Shown: piece by piece, positions 1-8,653 of the stretch
Position numbering within the stretch: the stretch's first letter is position 1
Layout of the letters: every line of letters starts with the position of its first letter
Assembly (NCBI GenBank): GCA_022784805.1
Contig: JALFYG010000072.1
Coordinates: 1-11,783, forward strand
Length of the DNA: 11,783 nt
Direction: 5' to 3'
Source: Spirochaetales bacterium
GTDB taxonomy: Bacteria; Spirochaetota; Spirochaetia; Sphaerochaetales; Sphaerochaetaceae
Program-made: the position numbers and the translations under genes
The notes under the pieces: model-generated
The model's database searches: none
The model's input: only the letters and a program-made list of their open reading frames with translations
Told to the model about the DNA's origin: nothing

Positions 1-357
1 GATGGAAAGAACTGCCTCCAGCTCCTGGCTCAGCCAGAGAATGATATCCACACTCTCAATGTTCCGGGTCTAGAGGAGTATTCGGAGCAGATTCTCTCCG
101 AGGTACAGCTGGATGTTAAGTATTCAGGATACCTTAAGAGACAAGAAAACGAAGCCGAGAGAGTTAAGAGACAGGAAGCAATGATCATCCCAGATAACTT
201 CGACTACGACAGTGTGGATGGTATCAGTGCAGAGTCCAGGGAGAAGTTTAAGTCAGTTCGTCCTCACTCAATTGGACAAGCTGGAAGAATAAGTGGCGTA
301 AGAGTCTCTGACGTCGCAATATTAAGTGTTGCCATCAAAGGGAGGAATAATGGCTGA
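1..357 (+). CDS. mnmG: MnmG (GidA) tRNA uridine-34 modification enzyme, C-terminal part
   Basis: This is the last 118 codons of a frame open from the first base and ending at TGA 355-357; the N-terminal part lies outside the window. MnmG is an FAD protein that works with the GTPase MnmE to install the (carboxymethyl)aminomethyl group on U34 of certain tRNAs in the cytoplasm. The fragment matches the helical C-terminal, MnmE-binding region of the family. It shows a KYSGYLKRQ segment followed by a charged helix (EAERVKRQE), then IPDNFDY, the GIS..SREK segment, RPHSIGQAGRISGV and a short final helix. The stop overlaps the rsmG start by 8 bases, an arrangement common in bacteria (mnmG-rsmG). The FAD-binding domain cannot be seen here. 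Identification is firm from the C-terminal motifs. Confidence 0.93.
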   Translation, partial: DGKNCLQLLAQPENDIHTLNVPGLEEYSEQILSEVQLDVKYSGYLKRQENEAERVKRQEAMIIPDNFDYDSVDGISAESREKFKSVRPHSIGQAGRISGVRVSDVAILSVAIKGRNNG

Positions 358-991
358 CGATATCATATTGAAGGGATTAGAAGCATTTAATGTCGAAAAA
401 GCAGAAGAAAAGGCTATTATTCTCGAAAGATACCTTAATGAAATCCTTCTTTTTAATCCTACTCTTAAATTAGTGGGAGAGAAGGATAGGGATGAAATAA
501 TCTATCGCCATATTCTCGATTCCGCCTCTGCTTATTCCGTCTTTCTATCCCAGACTGAGCCAGGTTCCACAATAGCAGACCTTGGAAGCGGAGCAGGACT
601 CCCAGGTATAGTTCTTTCCATACTCTTTCCAGACAGGGACTTTGTCTTGATTGACAGGATGACAAGGCGCATCGGGTTTTTGAGGGGAGTGAAGGCGAAG
701 CTGGATCTGAAGAATGTTGAGATAATTGCAGAAGATGTCTCAGATGTAAAGGGTCGTTTCGACTATGTGACATCAAGGGCTTTCAGACCCTTATCTGCCG
801 TTGTTTCCGATATGATAAAACTGGCTCCCAAAGCCATTCTTTATAAGGGAACCAAACAAAATATAAAAGAAGAGTTGGAAGAGATGGAAAAAGACGGCTA
901 CTCATTCTCTTCATCTATTTATCCTGTATCTTCGGTAGGAGAAAAGGGGGAAAGAAATATAGTTATTCTTGATTCTTGGAGGAAGGCATGA
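350..991 (+). CDS. rsmG: RsmG (GidB) 16S rRNA (guanine-527-N7) methyltransferase
   Basis: RsmG uses S-adenosylmethionine to methylate N7 of G527 in 16S rRNA; in several bacteria its loss gives low-level streptomycin resistance (family knowledge). The 213-residue product has the usual family length. An N-terminal helical segment (FNPTLKLVG, then RHILDS near residues 53-58) precedes the Rossmann SAM site GSGAGLPG at residues 79-86. An acidic residue follows in the next strand (ID 101-102), and TSRAF lies at 141-145, all typical of RsmG. I chose ATG 350 rather than an in-frame GTG at 326 because GGGAGG at 340-345 sits just upstream and the protein then starts at the usual distance from the first helix. 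The start overlaps the mnmG stop, and the gene's own stop overlaps the ftsK start as ATGA. No key residue appears to be missing. Confidence 0.95.
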   Translation: MADDIILKGLEAFNVEKAEEKAIILERYLNEILLFNPTLKLVGEKDRDEIIYRHILDSASAYSVFLSQTEPGSTIADLGSGAGLPGIVLSILFPDRDFVLIDRMTRRIGFLRGVKAKLDLKNVEIIAEDVSDVKGRFDYVTSRAFRPLSAVVSDMIKLAPKAILYKGTKQNIKEELEEMEKDGYSFSSSIYPVSSVGEKGERNIVILDSWRKA

Positions 992-3900
992 AGAAAGGAA
1001 GATTCTCTCTTGTTCTGGCTGTCATCTTGATGATAGTTGGTTTGGCTTTTGTGCTCTTAGGCGCATTGTCTTATCTTGGCGTCCTTTCTTCTCCTCTCTC
1101 AGATATCTCTGAGACACTTTCTCTCTCCATCTCCATTACAGGTGGAGTTGATAGGCTATGGGAGGCGGGGGCATTCCTGTTCTTCGATGCTCTCCTGATC
1201 CTGGTCTTGAGAGGAAGAAGGCCCTACTCAATGTTTATCGTGGTCTACCTGTGGCCAATGTATCTGACACTGCTTTCTGCAGTGAGAAAGATTAACAATG
1301 TTTCCTTCCCTCAATATTTTCCTACTTCTATAGTCAATGCTCATCCGGGACTCTTGTTTGTATTGTTTGTTCTGGAGTTGCTCTTGGCCTTTGTTCTCCT
1401 TGCCTCTGTAAAAGGCTTGGATGAGAAGTGGAGAAAGAAGAGGGAACTGAATAGAAGAATGCTTGAAAAAGAAGGCCTCTTGAAGACCAAGGAATCCATT
1501 GAGCAGGAAAAGCTTCTCGACAGGGAGAGGAAGCTTAAGGCCATGGAGGACAAAAAGAGGGCAAAAGAAGAAGCAAAGTATGAAAGAGAGAGGCAGAAGG
1601 CAGAGAAGGCTGAGAACGCAGCCAAAGCCAAACAAGCTGAAAGAGACAAGATAAAATACGAGAAAAACAGGGAAAAAGAAGAAGAGAGGCGTGAAAAAGA
1701 AGAGAAACGCCTTCATAAGAAAGCCTTGAAAGACAAGGATAAGGTTCTTGAAGAATCCCAGGCGGAAAAAGAAAAGATTGACGCCAAGGCAGAGAAAATA
1801 AGAAAGAAGAAAGAAGCCGAAGACGAGAAGAAAAAGAAGGCTGAGGAAGAAGAGAGAAAGAGAAGGGAAGAAGAGGAAATAGGCCCTGCTCCTGAGTATG
1901 CATCAGGTATAGGCAACCCTAACACACCTCTGGTTTTCCCTGACTTCGATCCGATGCCTGAGTTAAGGAATATCGTCAAACATAACCTCTATGACGAGGA
2001 AGACGACGTTCCTAGAATAGAACAAGAGAAAGAGAAGGCAATAGAAAGCTCTGCCTTTATGGATACTCTCAAAGAAGAGCTTGATAGAAGCGAAGTGGAG
2101 GAGAAGCCTAAAAAGACAACTCCATCACGTTTCACTTCAGGTGGTATGCTGGAAGCAACTTTGGAAAGTGCCGCCTCTTCTTCTCCTGTGGAATATAATG
2201 GCCCGAGACGCCCTATAATTGGCTTGGATGATGATGAAGAAATAAAAGAAGCTCCAAAGAATAACTCTGGATTCGCTCCATCCAATCTTCCTCCGACTCA
2301 TCCTAGATATCAGTATTTTGAGAATCTCCAGAAGACTCAAAAGAGTGAAGTTGTGGAGGAAAAAGAGGAGACTGGTAATAGTTTTGCCCCTTCCAATCTT
2401 CCTCCGACTCATCCTAGATATCAGTACTTCGAGAACCTACAGAAGAGTCAAAATAGTGAAGTGACGGAAGAAAAGAAAGAAAGTGAGAATAACTTTGCTC
2501 CTTCTAATCTACCACCCACTCACCCTAGATATAGGTACTTTGAAGAGCTCTCCAAAAAGAGAGAGGAGAGTGTACAGCCTACAGAAGAGGTGAAAAACGA
2601 GAAGAGAGATCCTTCTCCTTCAAATCTTCCTCCAGGACACCCGAGGAGAAAGCTCTTCGAAGCTTTGGAAAACACCAATGAAGCCAGCGTCTCTTATATA
2701 CCTCAACGCCCCTTTGTTCCTGAAATACAGGAAGAAGAGAGGGATACCCACTATGAAGACTTTACTCCGAAGAGTGAGAAAATCCCTCTCTCTCCATCAG
2801 CAGTCATTGATGATAACAAGGCGAAGATTCTCGAGAAAATCAATGCATCCGTAAGGGAAGAAAACTTGAAGAATCTAAAAGCTCAAGAGATAGAAAGAGA
2901 AGAAGAGACAGAAGAAGAACCTGCCTTTGTTCCTCCAACATCTCCAAAGACAAGAGATGTTGTTGAAAACGAAGACGGCTCAAAGACTATCACAGTAAAA
3001 AGTGGAGCGGAACAGGAGACAGACTTCAATCTTTGTGTAGGAATTGGAAACCTGGCCACTAATATTGCAGGCTACACTGCCATAGAGATGAGACAGAAGA
3101 CAAAGTATACTCCACCTCTTCCTTCACTCTTAAAAGATTACCCTGGTGTATCTCAAGAGATTGATGAATATTCTTACAATCAGGGAAAGATTATTGTCCA
3201 GACACTGGCAGAGCAGAAGATAGTGGTTGAACTGTCCAACATCATCAAGGGACCTACTGTAACCATGTATGAGTTGAAATTGGCTCAGGGTATGATTATC
3301 AGTAAGATCAAGGCCAGGGAAGACGAATTGAACTATGCTCTTGGAGGAAAGAAGATAAGAATTCTTGCTCCTGTTCCAGGTAAGCAGGCTGTTGGAATAG
3401 AAGTGCCTAATGCCAAGACAAGTATAGTCGGTTTCAAGGATATGATTGATGCCGCCAGAGAGAATCCCAACTACATGAAGATGAAGATTCCAATGATTCT
3501 TGGTAAGACCATTACAGGCGAGCCAATCCTCATTGATGTAGCCAAGATGCCTCATATGATCATTGCCGGTACCACAGGAAGTGGTAAGAGTGTATGTATC
3601 AACTCTCTGGTCAATACAATCATTTATCAAAAGAGTCCGCAGGAAGTCAGATTGATCATGGTTGACCCTAAGGTGGTCGAGCTTACTGTATATGATGGAA
3701 TTCCTCATCTTCTTACTCCTGTCATTACAGATGCAAAGAGGGCCATAAAAGCTCTCGATTGGCTGGTTGTGGAAATGGAAAGAAGATATGCCATGCTTGC
3801 CAAGTATGGAGTGAGAAATGTTGCAGGCTTAAATGAGAAGATCGATGCAGGAGAAGTCACAGGAGTAGAGAGGGTTCCTTACATTCTTCTCATTATGGAT

Positions 3901-4530
3901 GAGTTTGCAGATATCATGGCCGTTGTGGGAAAAGAAATGGATATAGCCATCGGTAGAATCGCTGCAAAGGCAAGAGCTGCCGGCATCCACATGATTCTCG
4001 CCACCCAGAGACCAAGTAATGATGTAATCACAGGAACACTGAAGTCCAATCTTGCAGGAAGAATCGCCTTCGCCGTGTCCAGCGGTATCAACTCAAGAGT
4101 CATTCTTGATGAAATCGGAGCTGAAAACCTCTTGGGTAAGGGTGACATGCTTCTTCTTGATCCATCCAGCATGGGTACAAAGAGAATACAGGGAGCATTC
4201 ATGTCCGATCAGGAAGTCGATGCTGTCGCTTCTTTCACAAGAAAGAACAACTCTCCTGCAGAGTTCCTTGACGAATCTATCTTCGAGGAAGAGGAAGACT
4301 TCGATGACGATGATGGCTCCGATGAAGACTACGACGGAGGTGACGGGGACTTGTATGAGATGGCCAAGAAGATTGTCTTCGAGCGTCACTCAGCTTCTGC
4401 TTCCTACCTTCAGAGAAGACTTAAAATCGGATATAATAGAGCCGCCAGAATCGTCGAGATGATGGAAGAAGATGGAATAGTAGGTCCTGCAAATGGTTCA
4501 AAGCCAAGGGAAGTTCTACGGTATGATTAA
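988..4530 (+). CDS. ftsK: FtsK/SpoIIIE-family DNA translocase with long repeat-bearing linker
   Basis: A 1180-residue membrane-anchored ATPase that pumps DNA at the division septum to finish chromosome segregation (family role). About four hydrophobic segments are visible (roughly residues 7-29, 58-74, 81-98, 120-141). A very charged Lys/Glu-rich stretch likely to form a long coiled coil follows (about 146-298), then a low-complexity linker with four SNLPP repeats (429-560). The motor domain runs from about residue 680 to 1085, with Walker A GTTGSGKS at 861-868 and Walker B ILLIMDEFAD at 966-975, followed by ILATQRPS. An acidic stretch leads to a winged-helix gamma domain at about 1121-1180, the part that in other FtsKs reads polar DNA signals. 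ATG 988 is preferred over TTG 976: it makes an ATGA overlap with rsmG and has GGAGG at 978-982. A stand-alone SpoIIIE-like role is possible, as the two types are not separable by sequence here. Confidence 0.95.
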   Translation: MKKGRFSLVLAVILMIVGLAFVLLGALSYLGVLSSPLSDISETLSLSISITGGVDRLWEAGAFLFFDALLILVLRGRRPYSMFIVVYLWPMYLTLLSAVRKINNVSFPQYFPTSIVNAHPGLLFVLFVLELLLAFVLLASVKGLDEKWRKKRELNRRMLEKEGLLKTKESIEQEKLLDRERKLKAMEDKKRAKEEAKYERERQKAEKAENAAKAKQAERDKIKYEKNREKEEERREKEEKRLHKKALKDKDKVLEESQAEKEKIDAKAEKIRKKKEAEDEKKKKAEEEERKRREEEEIGPAPEYASGIGNPNTPLVFPDFDPMPELRNIVKHNLYDEEDDVPRIEQEKEKAIESSAFMDTLKEELDRSEVEEKPKKTTPSRFTSGGMLEATLESAASSSPVEYNGPRRPIIGLDDDEEIKEAPKNNSGFAPSNLPPTHPRYQYFENLQKTQKSEVVEEKEETGNSFAPSNLPPTHPRYQYFENLQKSQNSEVTEEKKESENNFAPSNLPPTHPRYRYFEELSKKREESVQPTEEVKNEKRDPSPSNLPPGHPRRKLFEALENTNEASVSYIPQRPFVPEIQEEERDTHYEDFTPKSEKIPLSPSAVIDDNKAKILEKINASVREENLKNLKAQEIEREEETEEEPAFVPPTSPKTRDVVENEDGSKTITVKSGAEQETDFNLCVGIGNLATNIAGYTAIEMRQKTKYTPPLPSLLKDYPGVSQEIDEYSYNQGKIIVQTLAEQKIVVELSNIIKGPTVTMYELKLAQGMIISKIKAREDELNYALGGKKIRILAPVPGKQAVGIEVPNAKTSIVGFKDMIDAARENPNYMKMKIPMILGKTITGEPILIDVAKMPHMIIAGTTGSGKSVCINSLVNTIIYQKSPQEVRLIMVDPKVVELTVYDGIPHLLTPVITDAKRAIKALDWLVVEMERRYAMLAKYGVRNVAGLNEKIDAGEVTGVERVPYILLIMDEFADIMAVVGKEMDIAIGRIAAKARAAGIHMILATQRPSNDVITGTLKSNLAGRIAFAVSSGINSRVILDEIGAENLLGKGDMLLLDPSSMGTKRIQGAFMSDQEVDAVASFTRKNNSPAEFLDESIFEEEEDFDDDDGSDEDYDGGDGDLYEMAKKIVFERHSASASYLQRRLKIGYNRAARIVEMMEEDGIVGPANGSKPREVLRYD
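2272..2670 (+). repeat. Four in-frame repeats in the FtsK linker (37-residue period)
   Basis: Within ftsK a motif of the form FAPSNLPPTHPRYxYFExL occurs at residues 429-447, 466-484 and 503-521, exactly 37 residues (111 bases) apart. A diverged fourth copy (SNLPPGHPRRKLFEAL) lies at 542-560. Copies 1 and 2 share a 35-base identical run (2281-2315 and 2392-2426), which points to recent duplication. The spacers are Glu/Lys-rich. The Pro-rich core followed by an aromatic helix looks like a short linear binding motif presented several times; that function is inferred. Confidence 0.9.
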
Positions 4531-4597
4531 TCTGACATAGACAAAAATCCTACTAACAACTACTCTTTCAAATGAAAACGGAATATTGGAAAAACAA

Positions 4598-6151
4598 ATG
4601 AAATTTAATGAACTTAATCTAAGCTCTGAGCTTCTTGTTGGAGTCGAAAAAGCTGGATTTAAAGAATGCACATTAGTACAGGAAAACGTCCTTCCAGTCT
4701 CACTTACAGGGAAGGACGTTATGGTGCAGTCAAAGACAGGAAGTGGAAAGACAGCCGTCTTTCTTTTGACTATTTTTCAACGTCATATTATTTCAAAGGG
4801 CAGAAGCAGAGCATTGGTAGTATCCCCCACAAGAGAGCTTGCTGTCCAAATTGAAGAAGATGCAAAGCTCCTCTCATCAGGAATGAAGGACTATAGAGTC
4901 GGATGTTTCTATGGTGGCGTGGGATATGAAGAACAGAATAATGAGATTAAAGAAGGTCTGGATTTATATGTGGGAACACCTGGAAGACTTCTTGATCATG
5001 CAAAAAGCAGAAAAATAGACTTCAGACAGTTTGATATCGTTGTTTTGGATGAAGCTGACAGAATGTTTGACATGGGCTTCTATCCTGACATCAGAAATAT
5101 GTTCGGCATGATGAGGGACAAAGAGTACAGGCAGACTATGCTTTTCTCAGCAACTCTCTCCACTAAGGTCAGAAACCTTGCTTGGAACTATATGAATGAT
5201 CCAAAGGAGATTGAGGTCCAGCCAGAGGAAATAACTGTCAAGAACATCACCCAGGAGCTCTATCATGTAACAAAGGAAGAGAAGTTCCCTCTTCTCCTTT
5301 CAATCATGAAGAAGTTGAATCCTCAGTCTTGTCTTATCTTCACAAACACAAAAGATATGGCAGTGGAAGTATCCAAACGTCTCAATATGAATGGTTATAA
5401 AACCGAGTATCTTATGGGGGATATGGCCCAATCCAAGAGACTAGAGACTTTGGATAGCATGAAGGAAGGCAGACTGCACTATCTTGTCGCCACCGACGTA
5501 GCAGCCAGAGGCCTTCAGATAGATGATTTGGAACTCGTAGTCAACTACGATATTCCTGAGGACTATGAGAACTATGTCCATAGAATCGGAAGAACAGCAA
5601 GGGCTGGAAAGAGTGGAATTGCAGTCACTCTTGCTTGTGAAGAGTACATCTATGGCCTTGAAGCAATAGAGAACTATATACAGATGAAGATCCCTGTCCA
5701 TTGGGCTGATGAAGACCAGTTGGAGAAGATTGAAGATAAATCTGCGGGTTACCATTACTCTTCAAGAAAGAAACCATCTCCCCAGAAATCAAGTCGTCCT
5801 CAGTCTGGAGGCAGAAAAGACCTCAGGACCAAGAAGCAGACATTCCGCGACAAGACAGAGCTTAGTAAGCGTGATGAGACTCTTGAATATAAGACAAAGA
5901 CAGACTTTGACAAGATCAGGTCTATGTCTCTTGAAGAGCGCATGAACTACTACAAGTCCTGCTATGGAGATAAGACTGCTCCTAAGACTAAGCCCACAAC
6001 TTCAAGTAAGAATGGAGCGGAAGGAAGAAATAAGAGCTCTCAGTCTACAGTACAGAAAAAGACAGAGGAGAAGCCTCTTGTTTCAGAAACCAAAGTTGAG
6101 AAAAAGAAGGGATTCTTTGTAAGAATCAAGGAGAGACTCTTTGGAAAATAA
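4598..6151 (+). CDS. DEAD-box ATP-dependent RNA helicase with basic C-terminal tail
   Basis: A cytoplasmic RNA helicase, likely acting on ribosome assembly or mRNA turnover as CsdA/RhlE-type enzymes do. All the superfamily-2 motifs are visible in the 517-residue product: Q-motif Gln in TLVQENVLP, motif I SKTGSGKT (45-52), Ia PTRELA, Ib TPGRLLDH, II DEAD (151-154), III SAT, IV LIFTNTK, V ATDVAARGLQ and VI HRIGRTARAG (328-337). After the helicase core, about 145 residues are Lys/Ser/Thr-rich and probably disordered, ending in a basic amphipathic stretch (GFFVRIKERLFGK); such tails commonly bind RNA. ATG 4598 has a weak GGA at 4588-4590. TTG 4586 is in frame but has a poorly spaced SD. The 67-base gap from ftsK holds no clear terminator or promoter that I can see. 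The subfamily (deaD, rhlE or csdA) cannot be settled by eye, so no symbol is given. Confidence 0.93.
   Translation: MKFNELNLSSELLVGVEKAGFKECTLVQENVLPVSLTGKDVMVQSKTGSGKTAVFLLTIFQRHIISKGRSRALVVSPTRELAVQIEEDAKLLSSGMKDYRVGCFYGGVGYEEQNNEIKEGLDLYVGTPGRLLDHAKSRKIDFRQFDIVVLDEADRMFDMGFYPDIRNMFGMMRDKEYRQTMLFSATLSTKVRNLAWNYMNDPKEIEVQPEEITVKNITQELYHVTKEEKFPLLLSIMKKLNPQSCLIFTNTKDMAVEVSKRLNMNGYKTEYLMGDMAQSKRLETLDSMKEGRLHYLVATDVAARGLQIDDLELVVNYDIPEDYENYVHRIGRTARAGKSGIAVTLACEEYIYGLEAIENYIQMKIPVHWADEDQLEKIEDKSAGYHYSSRKKPSPQKSSRPQSGGRKDLRTKKQTFRDKTELSKRDETLEYKTKTDFDKIRSMSLEERMNYYKSCYGDKTAPKTKPTTSSKNGAEGRNKSSQSTVQKKTEEKPLVSETKVEKKKGFFVRIKERLFGK
6128..6133 (+). promoter_or_regulatory. Ribosome binding site setting the TTG start of the ABC gene
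   Basis: AAGGAG lies inside the end of the helicase gene, seven bases before TTG 6141. No ATG or GTG in the same frame is as well placed, so this site decides the start and implies translational coupling to the helicase gene. Confidence 0.7.
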
Positions 6152-7877
6152 AAAAGGAAAAGGACTCTTTTCAAGGTTCCTAAGTTACTACAAGCCTTAT
6201 AAGTGGTGGTTTTTTCTGGATATGGCCATGGCTACACTATCCAGTATGCTCTCAATAATTTCTCCACTTCTTGTGAGAAAGGTATTGGCATTGATAGGCG
6301 TCGAAGGGGTTTTGAAGAACATCATAATACTATTGTCATTGGTGTTTGCTTGTTATGCCCTTGGCTCTTTCTGCTCCTATGTAAGAATCAAATGGGGACA
6401 CTATCTGGGAGTGTGGATTGAAAATGATATGAGAACTGATCTTTTCAATCATCTCCAGAAACTCTCTTTCTCATACTTCGACCGCCATAAAACAGGCGAC
6501 ATTATGAGTAGAATCTCCAACGACCTCTTTAATATCGCAGAGGTTGCCCATCATGGACCGGAAGATGTTGTGATATCTGTCCTCACCATCATAGGCGCAT
6601 ATATTTTTATGTTTATTATAAATGCTCCTATGTCCATGATATCTATCATTCCTCTGCCAATAATGGCTGTATATGGCATCGTTTATAACAGGAAGCTGAA
6701 GAATAGAAACAGAGCGATCCGTAAGAGTATCAGCGAGATAAACGTAACTGCAGAGAACTCCATTCAGGGAATAAGGGAAGTAAAATCCTTCTCACAGGAA
6801 GGTTTCCAAGAGAAGAAATTCTCCTCATCAAATGAGAAACTGAAGTCTTCCAGAGAGAAGATGTATTCTTCCATGGCCCAGTACAATGCAGGTATGGAGT
6901 TTATGCGGCAGCTCTACTACTTCATTACCATTGCAGGAGGAGTCTTCCTCATTGCAAAAGGGAAAATGGGTGTAGCAGACCTGACCACATTTATTCTTTA
7001 TGTATCTGTAGTCCTTCCTCCAATAGATAGACTTATTAACTTTACCGAGCAGTTCACACAAGGCGTTGCATCCTTTGAACGCTTTGAAGAGATAATGGAT
7101 ACTTCTCCGGATATCGTCGATTCCCCTTCTGCCAAGGATCTTGTCGTAACAAAGGGTGACATTGACTACAAAGACGTTTCATTCAGCTACAGTGATGGAG
7201 AGGAAGAAATAGTCATCAATGATATGAATCTCCATATTCCTGGCGGAAAGAAGATAGCTCTTGTTGGAGAGAGTGGGGCAGGTAAGACTACCACGGTATC
7301 GCTTCTTGCACGTTTCTATGAAAGAAGTGGTGGTTCCATCACAATCGACGGCACAGATATAGACAGCGTCACACAAGAGTCCCTCCACCGCTCAATTGGT
7401 TTTGTCCAGCAGAATATCTTCTTGTTTGATGCATCGATCAGAGAGAATCTGAGATACGGAAAGTCTGATGCCACGGATGAAGAATTGTGGGATGCCTTGG
7501 ACAAGGCAAACCTTGCAGAATTTGTCAGATCACTTCCGGATGGTCTCGATACTCAGGTCGGAGAGCATGGAACAAGACTTTCAGGTGGACAGAAACAGAG
7601 ACTATCTATCGCAAGAGTGTTCTTGAAGAACCCTCCTATTCTTGTCTTTGATGAGGCTACAAGTAGTCTCGACACAGAAAGCGAGACTTTGATATCAAGT
7701 GCATTTAATACTCTCAGTAAGGGACGTACCAGCATTATCATTGCCCATAGGCTTTCTACAGTAATTGACAGCGATATGATTTTTGTCTTAGACAAAGGCT
7801 GTGTAGTTGAGAGCGGCACACATAAAGAATTGATTGACAAGAAGGGGCTTTATTATAAGCTATACTCTCTTAAATAA
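6141..7877 (+). CDS. ABC exporter half-transporter (membrane domain fused to ATPase), MsbA/multidrug type
   Basis: A 578-residue protein with an N-terminal membrane domain of about six helices (roughly residues 15-310) fused to an ABC ATPase. The ATPase motifs are complete: Walker A GESGAGKTT at 376-384, a Q-loop in GFVQQNIFLFD, signature LSGGQ at 480-484, Walker B ILVFDE at 500-505 with the catalytic Glu, the D-loop SSLD, and the H-loop His at 536 in AHRLST. Both ATP sites would therefore be competent in a homodimer. It starts at TTG 6141, overlapping the helicase end by 11 bases, supported by AAGGAG at 6128-6133. Only one half-transporter gene is present, so a homodimer is the simplest reading. 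The substrate is not readable. The acyltransferase 13 bases downstream hints at lipid export, but that is inference; drugs or peptides are equally possible. Confidence 0.93.
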   Translation: MENKKGKGLFSRFLSYYKPYKWWFFLDMAMATLSSMLSIISPLLVRKVLALIGVEGVLKNIIILLSLVFACYALGSFCSYVRIKWGHYLGVWIENDMRTDLFNHLQKLSFSYFDRHKTGDIMSRISNDLFNIAEVAHHGPEDVVISVLTIIGAYIFMFIINAPMSMISIIPLPIMAVYGIVYNRKLKNRNRAIRKSISEINVTAENSIQGIREVKSFSQEGFQEKKFSSSNEKLKSSREKMYSSMAQYNAGMEFMRQLYYFITIAGGVFLIAKGKMGVADLTTFILYVSVVLPPIDRLINFTEQFTQGVASFERFEEIMDTSPDIVDSPSAKDLVVTKGDIDYKDVSFSYSDGEEEIVINDMNLHIPGGKKIALVGESGAGKTTTVSLLARFYERSGGSITIDGTDIDSVTQESLHRSIGFVQQNIFLFDASIRENLRYGKSDATDEELWDALDKANLAEFVRSLPDGLDTQVGEHGTRLSGGQKQRLSIARVFLKNPPILVFDEATSSLDTESETLISSAFNTLSKGRTSIIIAHRLSTVIDSDMIFVLDKGCVVESGTHKELIDKKGLYYKLYSLK

Positions 7878-7883
7878 AGGAGG
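7876..7883 (+). promoter_or_regulatory. Strong ribosome binding site of the acyltransferase gene
   Basis: AAAGGAGG overlaps the stop codon of the ABC gene and lies seven bases before ATG 7891. This excludes the longer in-frame extension beginning near 7834. Confidence 0.85.
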
Positions 7884-7890
7884 AACTACA

Positions 7891-8643
7891 ATGAAGGGTT
7901 TTCTCAAAGTATTTAGAATTCTAGTTGCATTTATATTTGTTTGGCCTATTTTCCCTGTGGCATTCCTGGGTCTTGTTTTCTATTGGATCTTCTCACTTTT
8001 ACACATAAAGAAAGCTGCAATCGCTGTATCCAGATTCTTTTATTATATCGTCTGCTGGTGGATGCTTGTATTCCTTGGTGGCTCAATCCATGTAGAGGGA
8101 AGAGAGAATATTCCTCCGGAGGATGAAGGTGTAATCTATGCTCCTAACCATAACTCTATCTGTGATGTTCCTCTCTTCTATTATGCTCTTCGTCGCTTCC
8201 CTTCAATGATGGCAAAGGCTGAGCTTTTCAAGGTTCCTCTTGTACATGGTTTGTTGTTGAGCCTTGGATGTATAAAGATTGGAAGACAGTCTGCACACGG
8301 AGTAGTCGAGGCCATCAGGAAGAGCGAAGCAAGAATCAAAGAGGGTGGCTCTCTCGTAATCTTCCCTGAGGGAACAAGAAGTAAGACTGGAGAGATTGCA
8401 CCTTTTAAGAGTGGTGCCTTCAAGGTTGCAGAGAGAACAGGGTGCAGAATTGTTCCTGTAATGATTAAGAATGACAGATATCTTTTGGAGAGTGCCGGAA
8501 GCTTCAGAATCGTTCCTCTCTATATTAAGATTCTTCCTCCTATTGATGTCTCTTCTTTGTCTCCTGAGGATAGAAAGAACCTTGGGCCGATTGTCGAGAA
8601 GGAAGTCAGGGCTGAGTGGGAGAAATATCCAGCCTTCAAATAA
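7891..8643 (+). CDS. plsC: 1-acyl-sn-glycerol-3-phosphate acyltransferase (PlsC family)
   Basis: Membrane enzyme predicted to add the second fatty acyl chain to lysophosphatidic acid, giving phosphatidic acid for phospholipid synthesis. The 250-residue product has a hydrophobic N-terminus with two likely membrane segments (about 8-36 and 47-64). It carries the family's catalytic HX4D motif as NHNSICD (His87, Asp92), the KIGR segment, FPEGTRSKTG with the EGTR core at 160-163, and a later VPVMI strand. Length fits the family. ATG 7891 is chosen for its strong SD. It is the last gene of the plus-strand run and ends 10 bases before the hairpin terminator at 8654. PlsC-like enzymes vary in acceptor (other lysophospholipids are possible), so the exact substrate is less certain than the fold. 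Confidence 0.9.
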   Translation: MKGFLKVFRILVAFIFVWPIFPVAFLGLVFYWIFSLLHIKKAAIAVSRFFYYIVCWWMLVFLGGSIHVEGRENIPPEDEGVIYAPNHNSICDVPLFYYALRRFPSMMAKAELFKVPLVHGLLLSLGCIKIGRQSAHGVVEAIRKSEARIKEGGSLVIFPEGTRSKTGEIAPFKSGAFKVAERTGCRIVPVMIKNDRYLLESAGSFRIVPLYIKILPPIDVSSLSPEDRKNLGPIVEKEVRAEWEKYPAFK

Positions 8644-8653
8644 GTGGAAAAAG

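Noticed and set aside
326..349. Longer RsmG start at GTG 326
   Set aside because: The SD at 340-345 fits ATG 350, and the extra residues would lie wholly inside mnmG coding sequence.
1228..2412. Several minus-strand ORFs of about 90-160 codons opposite ftsK
   Set aside because: They are low-complexity Ser/Leu/Phe-rich mirrors of the Lys/Glu-rich coding strand and lack RBSs or recognisable domains.
2272..2670. Possible CRISPR-like array from the 111-base periodic repeat
   Set aside because: The repeats are in frame, code for a conserved peptide motif, have no unique spacers of CRISPR size and lie inside ftsK.
4531..4597. Terminator or promoter between ftsK and the helicase gene
   Set aside because: I found no stable inverted repeat with a T tract and no convincing -35/-10 pair in these 67 bases.
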